Notes under the pieces: generated by a model
Databases searched by the model: none
What the model saw: the letters and a program-made list of their open reading frames with translations, nothing else
Told to the model about the DNA's origin: nothing
Assembly (NCBI GenBank): GCA_020726505.1
Contig: JAHLEZ010000010.1
Coordinates: forward strand, 1-64,000
Length of the DNA stretch: 64,000 nt
Direction of reading: 5' to 3'
Source of the DNA: Leptodontidium sp. MPI-SDFR-AT-0119
Lineage: Eukaryota > Ascomycota > Leotiomycetes > Helotiales > Leptodontidiaceae
Position numbers and translations under genes: made by a program
In this document: piece after piece, positions 47,071 through 58,200 of the stretch
Layout of the letters: each line of letters opens with the position of its first letter
Numbering within the stretch: the stretch's first letter is position 1

Positions 47071-49447
47071 ATGACTTCGGAAGTCACTGCAAAAGATATG
47101 CCTGGCCTGGTGGTTGACGAGACTGCGGTCTCACCTGGATCATCTCCACTTCTTATACCACAGGTGGCAGCAAATGAATCCGAGGAACAACCTCGGATCA
47201 CTCAAATTCGAAGAATTGGTTCCGTCTCTTCCGCTGCGCCCTCTTCTCAAGAGACACACCAACGAAATGTCACAGGCAGCGAATATGTTCCTCGCCAATC
47301 CAGCTCTTCTGACGTGGAGAAGAAGAAAATATACTGGCGCTCGCCTGCAAGCATGATCGCATGTTTCTTCATTGGGATATTTGTTGCTTTGGGGCACCAC
47401 TTGTATTACACCTCACTGAAAGCGGACCTTGTTGGAAACGAGGACGAACAGCAGAGGAAGCTCAGGTTAATACCCTTTCCCCCTCAATACACTTCTTGTC
47501 ACATGGCCACTTCCCGATTGTGTTTACATGCTAACCGAACCCCTTCTTCTAGATATGGTACCACGTTCGCCTTTGTCACACAAGTCAGCCTGGTTGGTTC
47601 TGTCGGATTCGCTTACTCACAGTGGCTTTGGAAGACTTTAAGGACGACTAGAGTTTCCGTGCAATGTCTTGACTCGGCATTCTCGGCTGATACGCAATTG
47701 ATCTCTATGTTCAATCCAGAAATGTGGTGGAAGATCAAGCTTGGATCACTCCTTGCCCTGTTGGCATGGTGAGTTTGACTGGTTCCACTTACTTGTGCCG
47801 AGTATCACTAACACATGCCCAGGTGTCTTCAACTTCCGTCGCTGATTACGCCAGCAACACTTGGGGTTATCCCTGGTACTCAAGCTATAAACACGACAGC
47901 AGAGGTACCACGTCTTCTCATTTCGACAAACGATACGGGACAGTATTCACGCTTCGAATACTCAGCTCCACTGCTTCCGGACACAGTTGAAGGACTCAAC
48001 AACACAAACAACTTCTTCGTTGGCCCAAGGACTATCATTTCACGACTCTCATCAGCGACTGCAACAACAGGCCAAATACTGCCCATTCATCCTCAATTCA
48101 CGAACATGTCATATTCTCTCCAGTTCTTTGGTCCTACTGTCAAATGTGGGGCAGCCAACAGTACCCAGGCAGCGATCATAGATCGCCTTCTGAGGCTGAA
48201 AATGGCGTACCCGGTGGATAACTTCACTGAGCAGACCTCGGCATACTTTGGGTTCGTTCCAAACGAATACATCATGAGCGGTGGCGAAGTGACTGACATT
48301 GAAACCGTAAACGACATTTCGAATATCAGGATGCAACAACCGGCCAACACATCCTCCAACCAACTTTGGACAACGTATCAAAGATACTTCTGGAATGCCT
48401 CTGGTGTCAGGTATACCGAAGTCCAACATACTGTGTGTCGCTTGTTCAATGCTTCATACGATGTCAACTTCGATTTCAGAGCAGGTAACCAAACTATCTC
48501 CAAGAACCAGGAATTGAAGACCCTCAATGAGATCGAGTATCCCCAAGACAATCCCTTTACCTTGACCAACTATGCCGCACATTCCTATTCAGCATTTATG
48601 TGGGTTTTGACCGATCAACTTGTGGGCTCGATGGGTTTCTGGATAGACAATACTACCAACCGGAAGTTCAGCTCGATCTCTACTCCGATCGAGCACAACA
48701 GTCTACTTGGAAGCGTGGACCTAGATCCGTTCTTCGACTACAACGATGCTCTATACCGGCAAAACGCAACCACTCTGAACAAAACTATGTCAGATCAGCG
48801 AGTGGAAGACAAGGCTTTAGCGAAGAACAAGACTTTGAATGCGCTGATTGAAGAACTGTCCTTCAATGTCACAATCAGCTTTATGAGCAGCACTCTTCTC
48901 TCGTAAGTGTCCCTTCCATCCTAGTACTGTTATTTATGCAATCTACTACAAGATTTACATTTTCGTCTATTTCAGCACCGCTTACTAACCTGCCAACAGG
49001 CCTTTAGTAAACACAACCGTTCTCCGCACCACCACCGTGAATGTCTACTCCTACAAACACAAAAGTCTCTTCCTCGCCTACGGCCTCGCAATTCTCACAA
49101 CGCTCATCGCCAACATCCTCGGCATAATCGCATACCTCGATAACGGCTCCGCGCACGACAGAAACTTCTCCGCCATCCTCGGGGCAACGAGGGAAGCGCA
49201 GCTGAAAGAACTGTTTAGTGATGACGACCATGGCATTCTACCTGTGCCAAAACTGACCAAGCGGGCGTTGTTGAAGTTTAGGAATATGGATGATGGAGGT
49301 TGGAGCTTTAGACGGACGGATGTTGAGATGGGAGAGGAGAGGAGCTGGAGGATTTTGATGCAGAGGAGGACGAGTGTTGTGCCGAGACATGGGGCTTGGC
49401 GAAAGAAGTTTGTCTTTTGGAGGGTAGTTGGCGAGAAATATGGCTGA
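47071..49447 (+). CDS. Fungal integral membrane protein with large glycosylated lumenal/extracellular domain
   Basis: Exons are 47071-47465, 47553-47768, 47823-48902 and 49000-49447, with introns of 87, 54 and 97 bp; 712 aa. The N-terminal about 95 residues are polar and Ser-rich. Predicted helices follow at ASMIACFFIGIFVALGHHLYY, at VSLVGSVGFAYSQWLW and at LGSLLALLAWCLQLPSLI. Then comes a domain of about 390 residues with more than a dozen N-x-S/T sequons (for example NTT, NFT, NAS, NVT), and a last helix at YGLAILTTLIANILGIIAYL before a basic cytosolic tail. This layout is seen in a widespread ascomycete family often database-labelled formylmethionine deformylase-like. That label has no support here: no metal-binding HExxH or GxGxAAxQ motif is present. 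The function is unknown; a cell-surface or endomembrane role is inferred from topology. Confidence 0.88.
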
Positions 49448-49816
49448 TGGGCCGATATGGGACGTAGAATAGCCAATGGTATCGACAAAAAGAAAGGGAG
49501 AAAGATCGGATGGGCCTGAGTACACTTGGTGCGGTAAAAATCGATGAAAGTCTTGATAGGTACGACTCTGTAGAGCAATGATAATGGAGATGAATTACTC
49601 CAGTGTTAGTATTTTGCAAGGTACGTTTTGATTTTAATTGTATGTTCGACTGCTAACTATAAAGACAGGATATTCAATTTGAGGGCATTGCTGTTGAAGA
49701 TAACAAGAACTAGACTAGGAAACTAGGAGATAAGGAGTAAAACAAGAAAATACAAAAATACGACATCCAACCCCTCCAATCACTAGCAGAGATCTCAAGT
49801 CCGTTCAAGTAAAAGC
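49448..49816. other. Convergent spacer
   Basis: A short AT-rich spacer between two 3' ends; it holds no gene. Confidence 0.6.
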
Positions 49817-50659
49817 TCAAAAGTCAGTGCTGAGACTCAACTCCTTCCAATCCTCCAAATTCTTCTTTGCCTCATCCAAGATCCCTTCGACAGTCGCGAC
49901 ATAGTCACTCCCCATCCCCAATCTCAACGGCAACGTCCTACCCTCACACCTCCCAGTCCCCGTCAAAGCCTCCACGATCAGCCTACTTCCCTTCACTGGA
50001 TCACCCGGCTGATTATGATTATACGACTTAAACGCCTGCCTCAATGGATCCATCACCGGCTTCAAATCATCAATAGTCTTCTTCGCCGTAATCTTATTCC
50101 CCGCCGCCAACAAATCCGTACGAAAATACCCGGGCTCGATCAACGTGACCTCAATACCGAGATGTTTGACTTCACCCTTCAACGCATCGAATAGGCCTGC
50201 AAGAGCCCACTTCGTCGAACAATAAACTCCACACCCTACAGCCCCATGCCAACCGCCTACGCTCCCCAACCCAGCAATAACACCCTTCCTCTCCTTCCGC
50301 ATATACGGCAGCACCGCGCGCGTCACAGCCAGCGTCCCGAAGACATTGACGCTGAAATTGGCACGAGCTTCTTCGTCGGATGTCTCTTCGATGGCGCCTT
50401 CGAGGACGGCTCCGGCGTTGTTGACGAGGATGTCGATGTGCCCGTGCTTGGATATCGCGGTGCTGATCACGGACTCGATGATGGTGTCTGGGGCTGTGAC
50501 GTCTAGCGCGAGGGTTGTTGCTCCGAGTGCTGAGAGGTGGGAGAGCTTGGAGGCGTTGCGCGCTGTGGCTATGACGGTGTCGCCGCGGGCGAGGGCTTGT
50601 TGGGCGATTTCGCTACCGAAGCCGGAGGAGCAGCCTGTGATGAGCCAGACCTTGGACAT
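49817..50659 (-). CDS. Short-chain dehydrogenase/reductase, retinol-dehydrogenase-like
   Basis: A single exon of 281 codons (280 aa). The cofactor motif TGCSSGFG is at residues 8-15. ATARN after the second strand suggests NADP preference. LDVTAPD, the NNAGAVLEG segment and the catalytic YCSTK follow, and then the EPGYFRTDL substrate-loop motif. This is the classical SDR subgroup common in fungi that resembles retinol or 17-beta-hydroxysteroid dehydrogenases. In the catalytic-serine strand the sequence reads IAGLGSVGGWHG, with the Ser in GSVGG. No signal peptide or anchor is seen. The start is supported by the immediate N-terminal SKVWLITG strand. The substrate is unknown. Confidence 0.94.
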   Translation of the reverse strand: MSKVWLITGCSSGFGSEIAQQALARGDTVIATARNASKLSHLSALGATTLALDVTAPDTIIESVISTAISKHGHIDILVNNAGAVLEGAIEETSDEEARANFSVNVFGTLAVTRAVLPYMRKERKGVIAGLGSVGGWHGAVGCGVYCSTKWALAGLFDALKGEVKHLGIEVTLIEPGYFRTDLLAAGNKITAKKTIDDLKPVMDPLRQAFKSYNHNQPGDPVKGSRLIVEALTGTGRCEGRTLPLRLGMGSDYVATVEGILDEAKKNLEDWKELSLSTDF

Positions 50660-51863
50660 TGTGGATGAAGCTACTGAGTGAAAGGAAGACTTGAAGAAGG
50701 GGGAGTTGATTTTTGAATTGGTGTCAGTTATGATGATATTGATCGAGTTGAGATTGTTGTTCAGCTATTGAGGAATTGTTTGATTTTGAACGATGATGAG
50801 AAAGAGTAGAAAAATAAATCCACAAGTTCTGGAGACTTTATGTATATTTATACACCTCCCTTCAACCCCAAACATCGGACTTCCTCAGCGGGGAAACGCC
50901 ATTCAAAGTCATGAGCGATATGCTGAATATCGTCGATGCAGCTTTTCTCCATCGGCGATAGCTCGCTAGTCGTTCTTCCCTGTCGGCGATGTCAGAAATA
51001 TCCGAAAGTGCCAAAGGGGCGTCTGCAATGTGTCAGCATGGCATAGTAGGCAACGAATCAGTTTCTGCGGGGTGGTGTGATAACTTGAGACAAGTGATTA
51101 TGTGCAGTGCTGTAATCGCCGTACTTTCTCAGCCTTGTAGGCGGGGTTAGGTTTAAGGTAGTGAAAGCTGGGGTGGGAAATCGGTGTTTTGGATGGAATG
51201 GATGGAGGGGCGGTCGATCTTTGTTACTTTCGTGGAGATTAGGACACCGTTGAATAACTTTAGGGTGTAAATCTTAGATGCGCATTGTTGCATTGTTGCA
51301 TCTATGATCCTTCTGAAGACTTTTTTGGGGGTTTAGTAAGAGGGGTTTCGGGTTAAGAAAACTTGTCATTTCCGCAGCCGAGATCAACATGCTCGCTTCA
51401 GACCTCTTCTCTGAACAGTTGACCCTATTGAACTTATACCTGAGTAGTCTCTTGCATAGTCCTGCAAGAAGGAAATTGCCGCCACTTTTTTACTACAAAT
51501 TGTATGATTGTCCTCTTTCATTCTGACTAGGGATGCTAGCCATGCTAGGAGACACACGTACTATTATTCCCTAACTATTACGAGACGTCTTAGTACCATA
51601 TTATTGATAGTACCTGTTCAAGCTAGAAGTTTTCCATGGTGTACCCATCTGGGAACTGTGAGCTTCCACACCATATTCTTTCATGCGTTTGGGCAATGTC
51701 GCTAAACGAGGGTAATTCCGGGGGCTGAAGCGAGTGGTTCAGGGGCAATGCGGGGTAAACTTGCCGTAGATTAGCCTGGAAGCCCAACTTGACGACTAAA
51801 TTCTCAATTATTTACTCAACCCTCTTCAACAATTTCACTCTATTGCACTAACAACTTGTTCGC
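50660..51863. other. Divergent intergenic region
   Basis: This is the shared upstream region of the SDR (minus) and the F-box-like gene (plus). It has a TATA-like element for the SDR side at about 50842-50853. No gene is supported. Confidence 0.5.
50842..50853 (-). promoter_or_regulatory. TATA-like element of the SDR gene
   Basis: On the minus strand the sequence reads GTATAAATATAC about 180 bp upstream of the SDR start codon. Assigned by motif and position only. Confidence 0.35.
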
Positions 51864-53378
51864 ATGAGGCGGAGACCATGGATGGATAACGCCGTAAACA
51901 TGCTTATCCTCCCTGCCGAACTCCTCTGTGCCATCACATCTCACCTTTCGAACAGAGACATCAAGAATGTCCGCCTCACCAATAAACCCCTTCGATCGAG
52001 TAGCATCCTGCGTTTCGATCGAGCCTTTCTCTCGCCGAGCTACAAGAATATCGAGGTCCTACGTGCTATAGCAGCACACCCCGAGTTTGGTAATCAGGTC
52101 AAGGAGCTGGTCTACGATGATGCCCGATTCGTGAAATACACCATATGGAGAGACGGAGAAGTACTTCATGAACTGGAGGATGAGCGAAGGCCAATGAATG
52201 AGTTTCTTTCGAAATGCGAGGAAAATCTGAACCAGGTTGGAGGAGATGTGGCGGGTCTTGTTCGAGCGCGGACAGGTGCGGATCCCAAGCCAGACGAGGT
52301 GCTTATGGAGTTCGATGACAATGTTGCTCTGTACCAGCAGCTTTACGAGGAGCAGCAAGAAATCATAGGCCAAGGACTAGATATAATAGCTCTAAGGGAT
52401 GCATTGTTAGCATTCCCGGCACTCAAAAAGGTCACTCTTACCTCCGAGGCTCACCAGTTGGGCATTCATGCTCCACGATACCCAACGCCACTAATCAGGT
52501 CATTTCCACCAAGTTTCAATTATCCCGCACCGTGGCCATGGTGTGGCAGATTTGATGACTTCAACGCAATTTCGTTAAAGCCCTGGGTAGAAGCGAAGAA
52601 CTGCTGGCGTGGGTTCTCTCTGGTATTAAAAGAGCTCGCCCACTGTGAGCGAAGGATCCCAGCTTTCACTATCGATGTGAACTGGAACCACACAGGGATT
52701 GCTCATCAGTTCCTCGTCGGAAGGCCTCCAGAGCTTGTAAACCTCGAAAAGGTCTGCGAGAACCTCGAGCGTCTGGGTCTCGCTATCAACATTGGACGAA
52801 ACGACACCTTCAACGGGTTTAGGCACCTTGCGTCCGGCCCTTTGAGACGAGCGCTATCAAAAGCCATCCGGCTTCGTCGCTTCTCTCTCCATACGAGCGC
52901 CCATGCTCGAGAGATTAAAGCCTTCGGTGATACTATGGCCGATGATTTCGTCAATTCTCTGAGATGCATTCCACTTGAAATCTGGCCTAATCTGAGCCAC
53001 CTGACCCTCTCGCACTTCCTTGTCCTAAGTGAGAACCTTTTGGGCTTTCTATGTCAACTCCCACCGGGTATCACCTCTCTTACATTTGTCGATATCAAAG
53101 TTCTCGACATGCAATGGTCGGAGATCCTCGAACAGTTCAAAACCCGGCTTCACTACAAAGGGAAAAAGCCTCACATTACAATTGCCCAGTGGCAGGAAGC
53201 TGCCAGTAGGAAAGTCTGGATGCGTAGCGAGGTTGCTCGATTTCTCGACGGGGGCGACAATCCTTTCGTTATAAGCCCCTCTGGAAACGAGATACGGCGG
53301 GGTTTTGGCACTGTCAGGGATGACTTTGATGAGTCATTCGAAGAGCCTTGGGGGCTAGATAAGAGAATGCATATGTAG
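51864..53378 (+). CDS. F-box-like protein, 504 aa
   Basis: An intronless frame of 505 codons. An F-box-like motif lies at residues 14-50: LPAELLCAITSHLSNRDI, then VRLTNKPLRS. This part would bind Skp1 and recruit targets to an SCF ubiquitin ligase. The rest has scattered Leu-rich segments (NLSHLTLSHFLVLSENLLGFL, then ITSLTFVDIKVLDM) resembling the degenerate repeats of the large fungal F-box families, but no canonical LRR array. The C-terminus is acidic and then aromatic (DDFDESFEEPWGL). No signal peptide or membrane helix is present. Ascomycete genomes carry many fast-evolving members, so neither orthology nor target can be assigned. The start ATG at 51864 could alternatively be the second one at residue 7 (MDNAVNM). 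Confidence 0.85.
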   Translation: MRRRPWMDNAVNMLILPAELLCAITSHLSNRDIKNVRLTNKPLRSSSILRFDRAFLSPSYKNIEVLRAIAAHPEFGNQVKELVYDDARFVKYTIWRDGEVLHELEDERRPMNEFLSKCEENLNQVGGDVAGLVRARTGADPKPDEVLMEFDDNVALYQQLYEEQQEIIGQGLDIIALRDALLAFPALKKVTLTSEAHQLGIHAPRYPTPLIRSFPPSFNYPAPWPWCGRFDDFNAISLKPWVEAKNCWRGFSLVLKELAHCERRIPAFTIDVNWNHTGIAHQFLVGRPPELVNLEKVCENLERLGLAINIGRNDTFNGFRHLASGPLRRALSKAIRLRRFSLHTSAHAREIKAFGDTMADDFVNSLRCIPLEIWPNLSHLTLSHFLVLSENLLGFLCQLPPGITSLTFVDIKVLDMQWSEILEQFKTRLHYKGKKPHITIAQWQEAASRKVWMRSEVARFLDGGDNPFVISPSGNEIRRGFGTVRDDFDESFEEPWGLDKRMHM

Positions 53379-53656
53379 ATTTTGATGGGATTTGGGGAGG
53401 AAAGAGGATTCATTGTCTTGTTGGATGGTAGCAACGTCTGAAATGAGTTCACCGGTCCCGAGTGGAATCGCAGTACCTGAAGCCTTGCAATTGATATCGT
53501 TCAACTTCGTTCTTGCTCATTCCCCCACCGAAAATGCGGTGGTGCAAATCTATCTTTCCTGGGTTCATGCGTCTGTCTATTATCCTCCATTATTTTTCTG
53601 CCAAATCTTCAACCTAGCCTCCTGTCGAGTCTCGTTGTAATTACTCGACTCCTCAT

Positions 53657-54176
53657 CTAGTAATTTGTGCCAGGACCTGTTGGGCTATATTTATACCCTG
53701 GGAAATCATTGAGGAGACCAGTACTCTGGCCCTTGATTTCCGGACAATTAAGCCCACCAACAAAGGGTCCAACATACTGTATAACAAATCGTTAGCAAGT
53801 TCATGCGTCCACGGAGGCAGCAACACAAGTATGACATTCTGGGACTTACACACCTTATTGACAAAACTTGTGACCAGCGCCAGGTCATTCACGATCGTGG
53901 ACAGGAAGTTTGGGATTCCCTGTTGCAGAATCGAGAAAGAGACGCAGGCGAGATTATCGCCCTTGAATAGATCTTGAGCGCTAAAGATAACCCCAGTGAG
54001 GTTTGCGACGTTGAGACCACATCGATGAACACCTAGGCGGTGTATTGGTTGGATTATGGGCGGCGTTACTGTGAAATCAAAAACTTCAGCGAATTACCCC
54101 ATACGCACAACGTATGTATGAACTTACCCAGTTCTCTGGCACGCGTTCTTGACCGGGCAGCCACTTGAAGCCCCAT
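53657..54176 (-). CDS. Small three-exon gene or 3' gene fragment, unknown family
   Basis: Exons are 54176-54128, 54068-53854 and 53776-53657, with introns of 59 and 77 bp (GTAAGTTC and GTGTGTAA donors); together 127 aa. The reading is GVHRCGLNVANLTGVIF, then FKGDNLACVSFSILQQGIPN, FVNKYVGPFVGGLNCPEIKG and a final FPGYKYSPTGPGTNY. Conserved-looking cysteines and the FPGY ending resemble the C-terminal domains of some secreted fungal proteins, but I cannot name the family. There is no signal peptide at the predicted ATG, and an AG acceptor lies exactly before it. The true gene may therefore have had upstream exons, and this may be a 5'-truncated remnant. The clean splice joins argue that it is at least derived from a real gene. 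Confidence 0.5.
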
Positions 54177-54712
54177 CTTCAGATCATATCCACCAAATCA
54201 ACTACATCGTATGGGCCCAAAAGATTCTCTGTAATAACCTTGATGACATGCATGACATTACCACCATCCACCTCGCTCTTGAGGAAACAGCTCTACTTCC
54301 TCTCACATGTTTGGCTTATTCAGCTTATTCACTTCCAGTCATGATCAGTACTAATAAGCGAACTCGCTTGACGTGAATGAAAACAACAACAACAATTTGG
54401 TTTGTCACCGTATGAACAGCTGGTAAATGAACTCCCCGAGGCCTTCGCTCAGAACAGGGTATTTGCGCAGGCTGGATCTGGAACAGGTTCTAGGTCTGAG
54501 GACATATATTCTTTGACAACGCCATTGCCAGATCTGGTGGATTTGCTGATGCGACTCGGTGGGACTGGACTTCGCACCCATGACAACCCTTTTGCCTCCC
54601 CTCACCTCGCCTGAATGCATTCAACGACTTGTTTACCTAGCGGCTTGCTACTGGCCACAACTACGCCCCCACCGATTGAGCCCAGCTCACCTCAGCGCCC
54701 TTTCCAGACAGC
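54177..54712. other. Intergenic, no supported gene
   Basis: A divergent spacer between the small three-exon gene and the cysteine-rich gene. Short frames here lack any family signature. Confidence 0.45.
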
Positions 54713-55057
54713 ATGTGTCAAGAATGGCACATTAAATTCAGCTGTGGCCACGTGGAAACGAAATCACAAGTGGTCTTCTGTCGACCCTATGCCGGACATA
54801 GAGTCGGACCCGATCCAGCAAACTGGGCTGACATCAGGGACTGTCCGAAACATGAGTATCTAGGCCTAGTGAAAGATAAGTTGAAGTGTGACCAGTGTGA
54901 TCCTCCCCGTGTTACTTTGCCGGTAGCTCCACTTTCTACTACTTCGCCGCTGCGTTCGTTGCCTACCTCTTCTCGGGGGTCGCTGCATGGATCAACCACT
55001 CATCCGCCAACTGAAAATGGACTTTGCTCGTTATGTTGTAAGTGCGCAGTCATGTGA
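54713..55057 (+). CDS. Small cysteine-rich protein, probable zinc-binding
   Basis: A frame of 115 codons (114 aa). The N-terminus reads MCQEWHIKFSCGHVETK, followed by VVFC, RDCPKHEYLGLV and KCDQCDPP. The C-terminus has LCSLCCKC. The pairing of CGH, single Cys, DCP and CxxC resembles small fungal proteins in which cysteines and a histidine bind zinc, but the spacing is not that of a canonical RING or LIM domain. A Ser/Thr/Pro linker of about 35 residues joins the two Cys groups. A GTAAGT word lies at the very end of the frame, so the real C-terminus could continue through an intron. No signal peptide is seen. Function unknown; a gene is likely from the non-random Cys pattern. Confidence 0.6.
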   Translation: MCQEWHIKFSCGHVETKSQVVFCRPYAGHRVGPDPANWADIRDCPKHEYLGLVKDKLKCDQCDPPRVTLPVAPLSTTSPLRSLPTSSRGSLHGSTTHPPTENGLCSLCCKCAVM

Positions 55058-55218
55058 GAATTTGAGGTCACAGGGGATTTCAGAGGTATATTCACATGTC
55101 ACAGAGCAAAGAGAGTAGTAAAGTGAGCGAATCAAAAAAAAAATTGTCCCCTATGTAAAGGTAAATGTGAAGTAAACCAAGATAATGTGCTCAATCCAAG
55201 ACAAACCCCAATCTCGCT

Positions 55219-58200
55219 TCATGAATCAAAAATCGCACCGAAAGCCGGAATGCCTCTCGCCTCCATGGCATACACAACCATCTGCGTCAGTTTCTTGTTA
55301 CTGATGATAGCGACTGCCTCCGCATTGCTCTCCCTCAGTAACCGGTAAGTGATGGCCACCATATCGGGGCGCCCCTGCGTTTTCGTATTATGGATAACGG
55401 CATCTGGATCAGCGTCCTTAATTGCATTTATGATCTCCATACCGAAATTTTGCTCAGGATGAGGAGTTGACCAGAAGATCCTGCATGGAACCTTTTTGGC
55501 GTAGATGACAGGTAGACAAGGCCCGATTCCAGAGCCAGATGCAACGAGGACGATCGAGCGGAATAAAGGAGCGATGCGGAGGACGCCGCATGCTGGGATC
55601 CCGCGAACCCAGAGCTTTGTTGGCCCTGTTTGGATCTGTCTCTTTGTCCAGTCGCCTGCGTTGGAGACGATGACGGAGAATTCTTTGTCGTTTGGTTTGG
55701 CGATTGTGGCGAATGCGTGCCATTCCACCAATGGCCTTTCTGAGAGTCGGATTGCGGTTCCGACTGTGGGGTTTGCGTAGGTGAAATACAGGCGGACTGC
55801 GTGGGAGGAGAGAATGTCGGCTCGGACGGTGACTTTGCGGAGATGAAGCCAGGGTAGAATGACACTGCTTGTTGCTGTAGTCAGAAGCCAGAAACCTGGG
55901 TTGGCTAATAATGCAGAGCCCAGTGGCTTCAATCCCCGGCCATCGTTGGTAACTACAATTGTCTGCGCCCAGAACAGAGCAAGTGCAGTCCATCCAGCGA
56001 AACGATGAACCAGCTCGAATCGATCGTGGTACTTCATCCGCATTGCTGGGTGTGCTGTTCCCACCATCGCTATCATGAGAGCTATGATGAGATACGAGAC
56101 TACTAGAGTCGCCGGATCCGGATTGTTGATAGTTGTTCCCACCGTGAAGATGACGAGCCAGATAAGCGAGAAGACAGCACACCCAGAATGAAGCCCGCCA
56201 ATGTGATACACTTTCGCGCAGTTCCGTCTGATCCAAAGGGGCCACGAGGTTGGAACAGCACACGCGATTGTGAAGAGGGCATTGATGACATACTCTTGTC
56301 TCATCAAGACTGCCATGGTAAGATTCGCAGCAACCGCCGTGGAAATATTCTGTAAGCCTTTCCCAGTACGACCAAATGAGACCATCAGATAGACCGCTAC
56401 TAGATTGACGACGAAGACCAAGGTAAACAGTCTTCGGTAGAGAGACAAGATCCGATGCCGCAAGGCACGCAGTCCATGCCTGCCCTTCTTCTCCGGGAGG
56501 GCGAATTTCTCGGAATAGTCACTTTCTGAATCGCTTGATGATGAGGTGGATGGGGGTCCGACAATCATTTGCATCTGCTGCTTCTCAAAAGGAGCAAATG
56601 CAGGTTGTGGTTTCGAAAGCTCCGGTGTGGTAGGTGGTGTGATCGGTTTTCCACCTACTGAAGCGAGGAGTGCTCGTTTGTCGATCTTCCCATTTGAGGT
56701 CATCGGTAATGATTCCTGAAATACGAATTTCGAGGGGACAGCATAGTATGGTTGGCGTTGTTCAACGACGCTCTTGACTGTAGCCTCATCGACATATTGA
56801 GAGCCCGAGTAGAATCCCCAGAGGACTTTCTCGCTGAAGATTGCGCAGGCTTTGGTTACGAAGGGTGCAGCTTCCATGGAAGCCGACACACTATCCAATT
56901 CAACTCTGAATCCTTTGATCTTGACTTGATCATCTGCCCGGCCCTCATGAGCAATGGATCCGTCGGGATTCCAGCGACATAAATCACCAGTGTTGAACAT
57001 TACAGATCTGTAGGAAGTTAGGATCACTCTAATGCAAAGCGGAGTGATAAATTACCCAGAGCTATCGAACTTATCCCGTTTGTAGCGCGTTGATGTAAGC
57101 TCTGGCAGGTTGAGATATCCACGTGAAACCGCAGCACCCCCAACCCACATCAGCCCAGTCTGCCCGATCGGTACTGGGTTTTCATCTTCATCCAAGATGT
57201 AAACGTTGGTATTAGGGACCGGTTTCCCAATGGACAGTTCGGTTCCAGCCTTGTGCCTGTCTTTCGTAAGTGAAGTGTTCATTAAGTGAGCTAATCACAT
57301 CGTGTGCTTGACTGGGAAATCTAGTCTCGGCGAGGCTCAGGAGTTTGAGTAAAACATACCTGTGCATGGTGTTGACGATAGTGACTTCGGTCGGGCCACA
57401 ACAATTAAAGAAAGTGGCTTGCGAGGCCCATTCATCTGCGAGTCTTTGAAATCATGTCAGACGTAATCTTTATGTTATTCTGGCGCCCATTGATTACAAT
57501 GAACTTACACTTTTGGGCACGGCTCTCCAGCAAGAGCGACAACTTTGATATTGGGATATGCTTCGCGGGGAAAAGTAGCCAGGATGGATGGGGTGGAGAT
57601 AATCGTGTGAGCCTAGATATTGTTAGGGTTGTGTCAATTAGGTTTCAAGATCATAAAGTTTGGCAGGGCTGTAATAAGGTTAACTCACTCGCTTCAGCAC
57701 ATCTTCCCATTTGCCTGTTCTGATTAGAAGTGTTCCCCCGTTTATTAGAGTTCCAAAAATCTCCCATTGGCCTGACATTACATCATTAGCATCGAGATCG
57801 AACTCAAAAGATGTCTGGATCGATTACCCATGTCGAAAGATATCGATAGCAGTTGAGCAACTTGTGTTCCTTGTTGGATGTTCAGGTTTCCTGGATAGTT
57901 GCATAGCAAATTCGTCACATTCCCGTGAGCGACGTCCACGCCTTTTGGAGGGCCAGTACTGCCTGTCTTACTGTCAAAAGTGCTTCTTGCGACATGGAGT
58001 GAGATACACACCTGAAGTATAGATGCAGTAAGCTCCATCGGCACGACTGACATGCAAATCTGGTCTCAGAGTCGACTCAGGCTCCTCGAGGGAGCTGTCA
58101 AGAACAACTATCCTTGCTGTCGGTTCAGCGAGCTGCTGGACTTTGGTGTGGAACTTCTCCAGGCATAAGACGAATGGCGCTTGTGTATCTTTCATGATGT

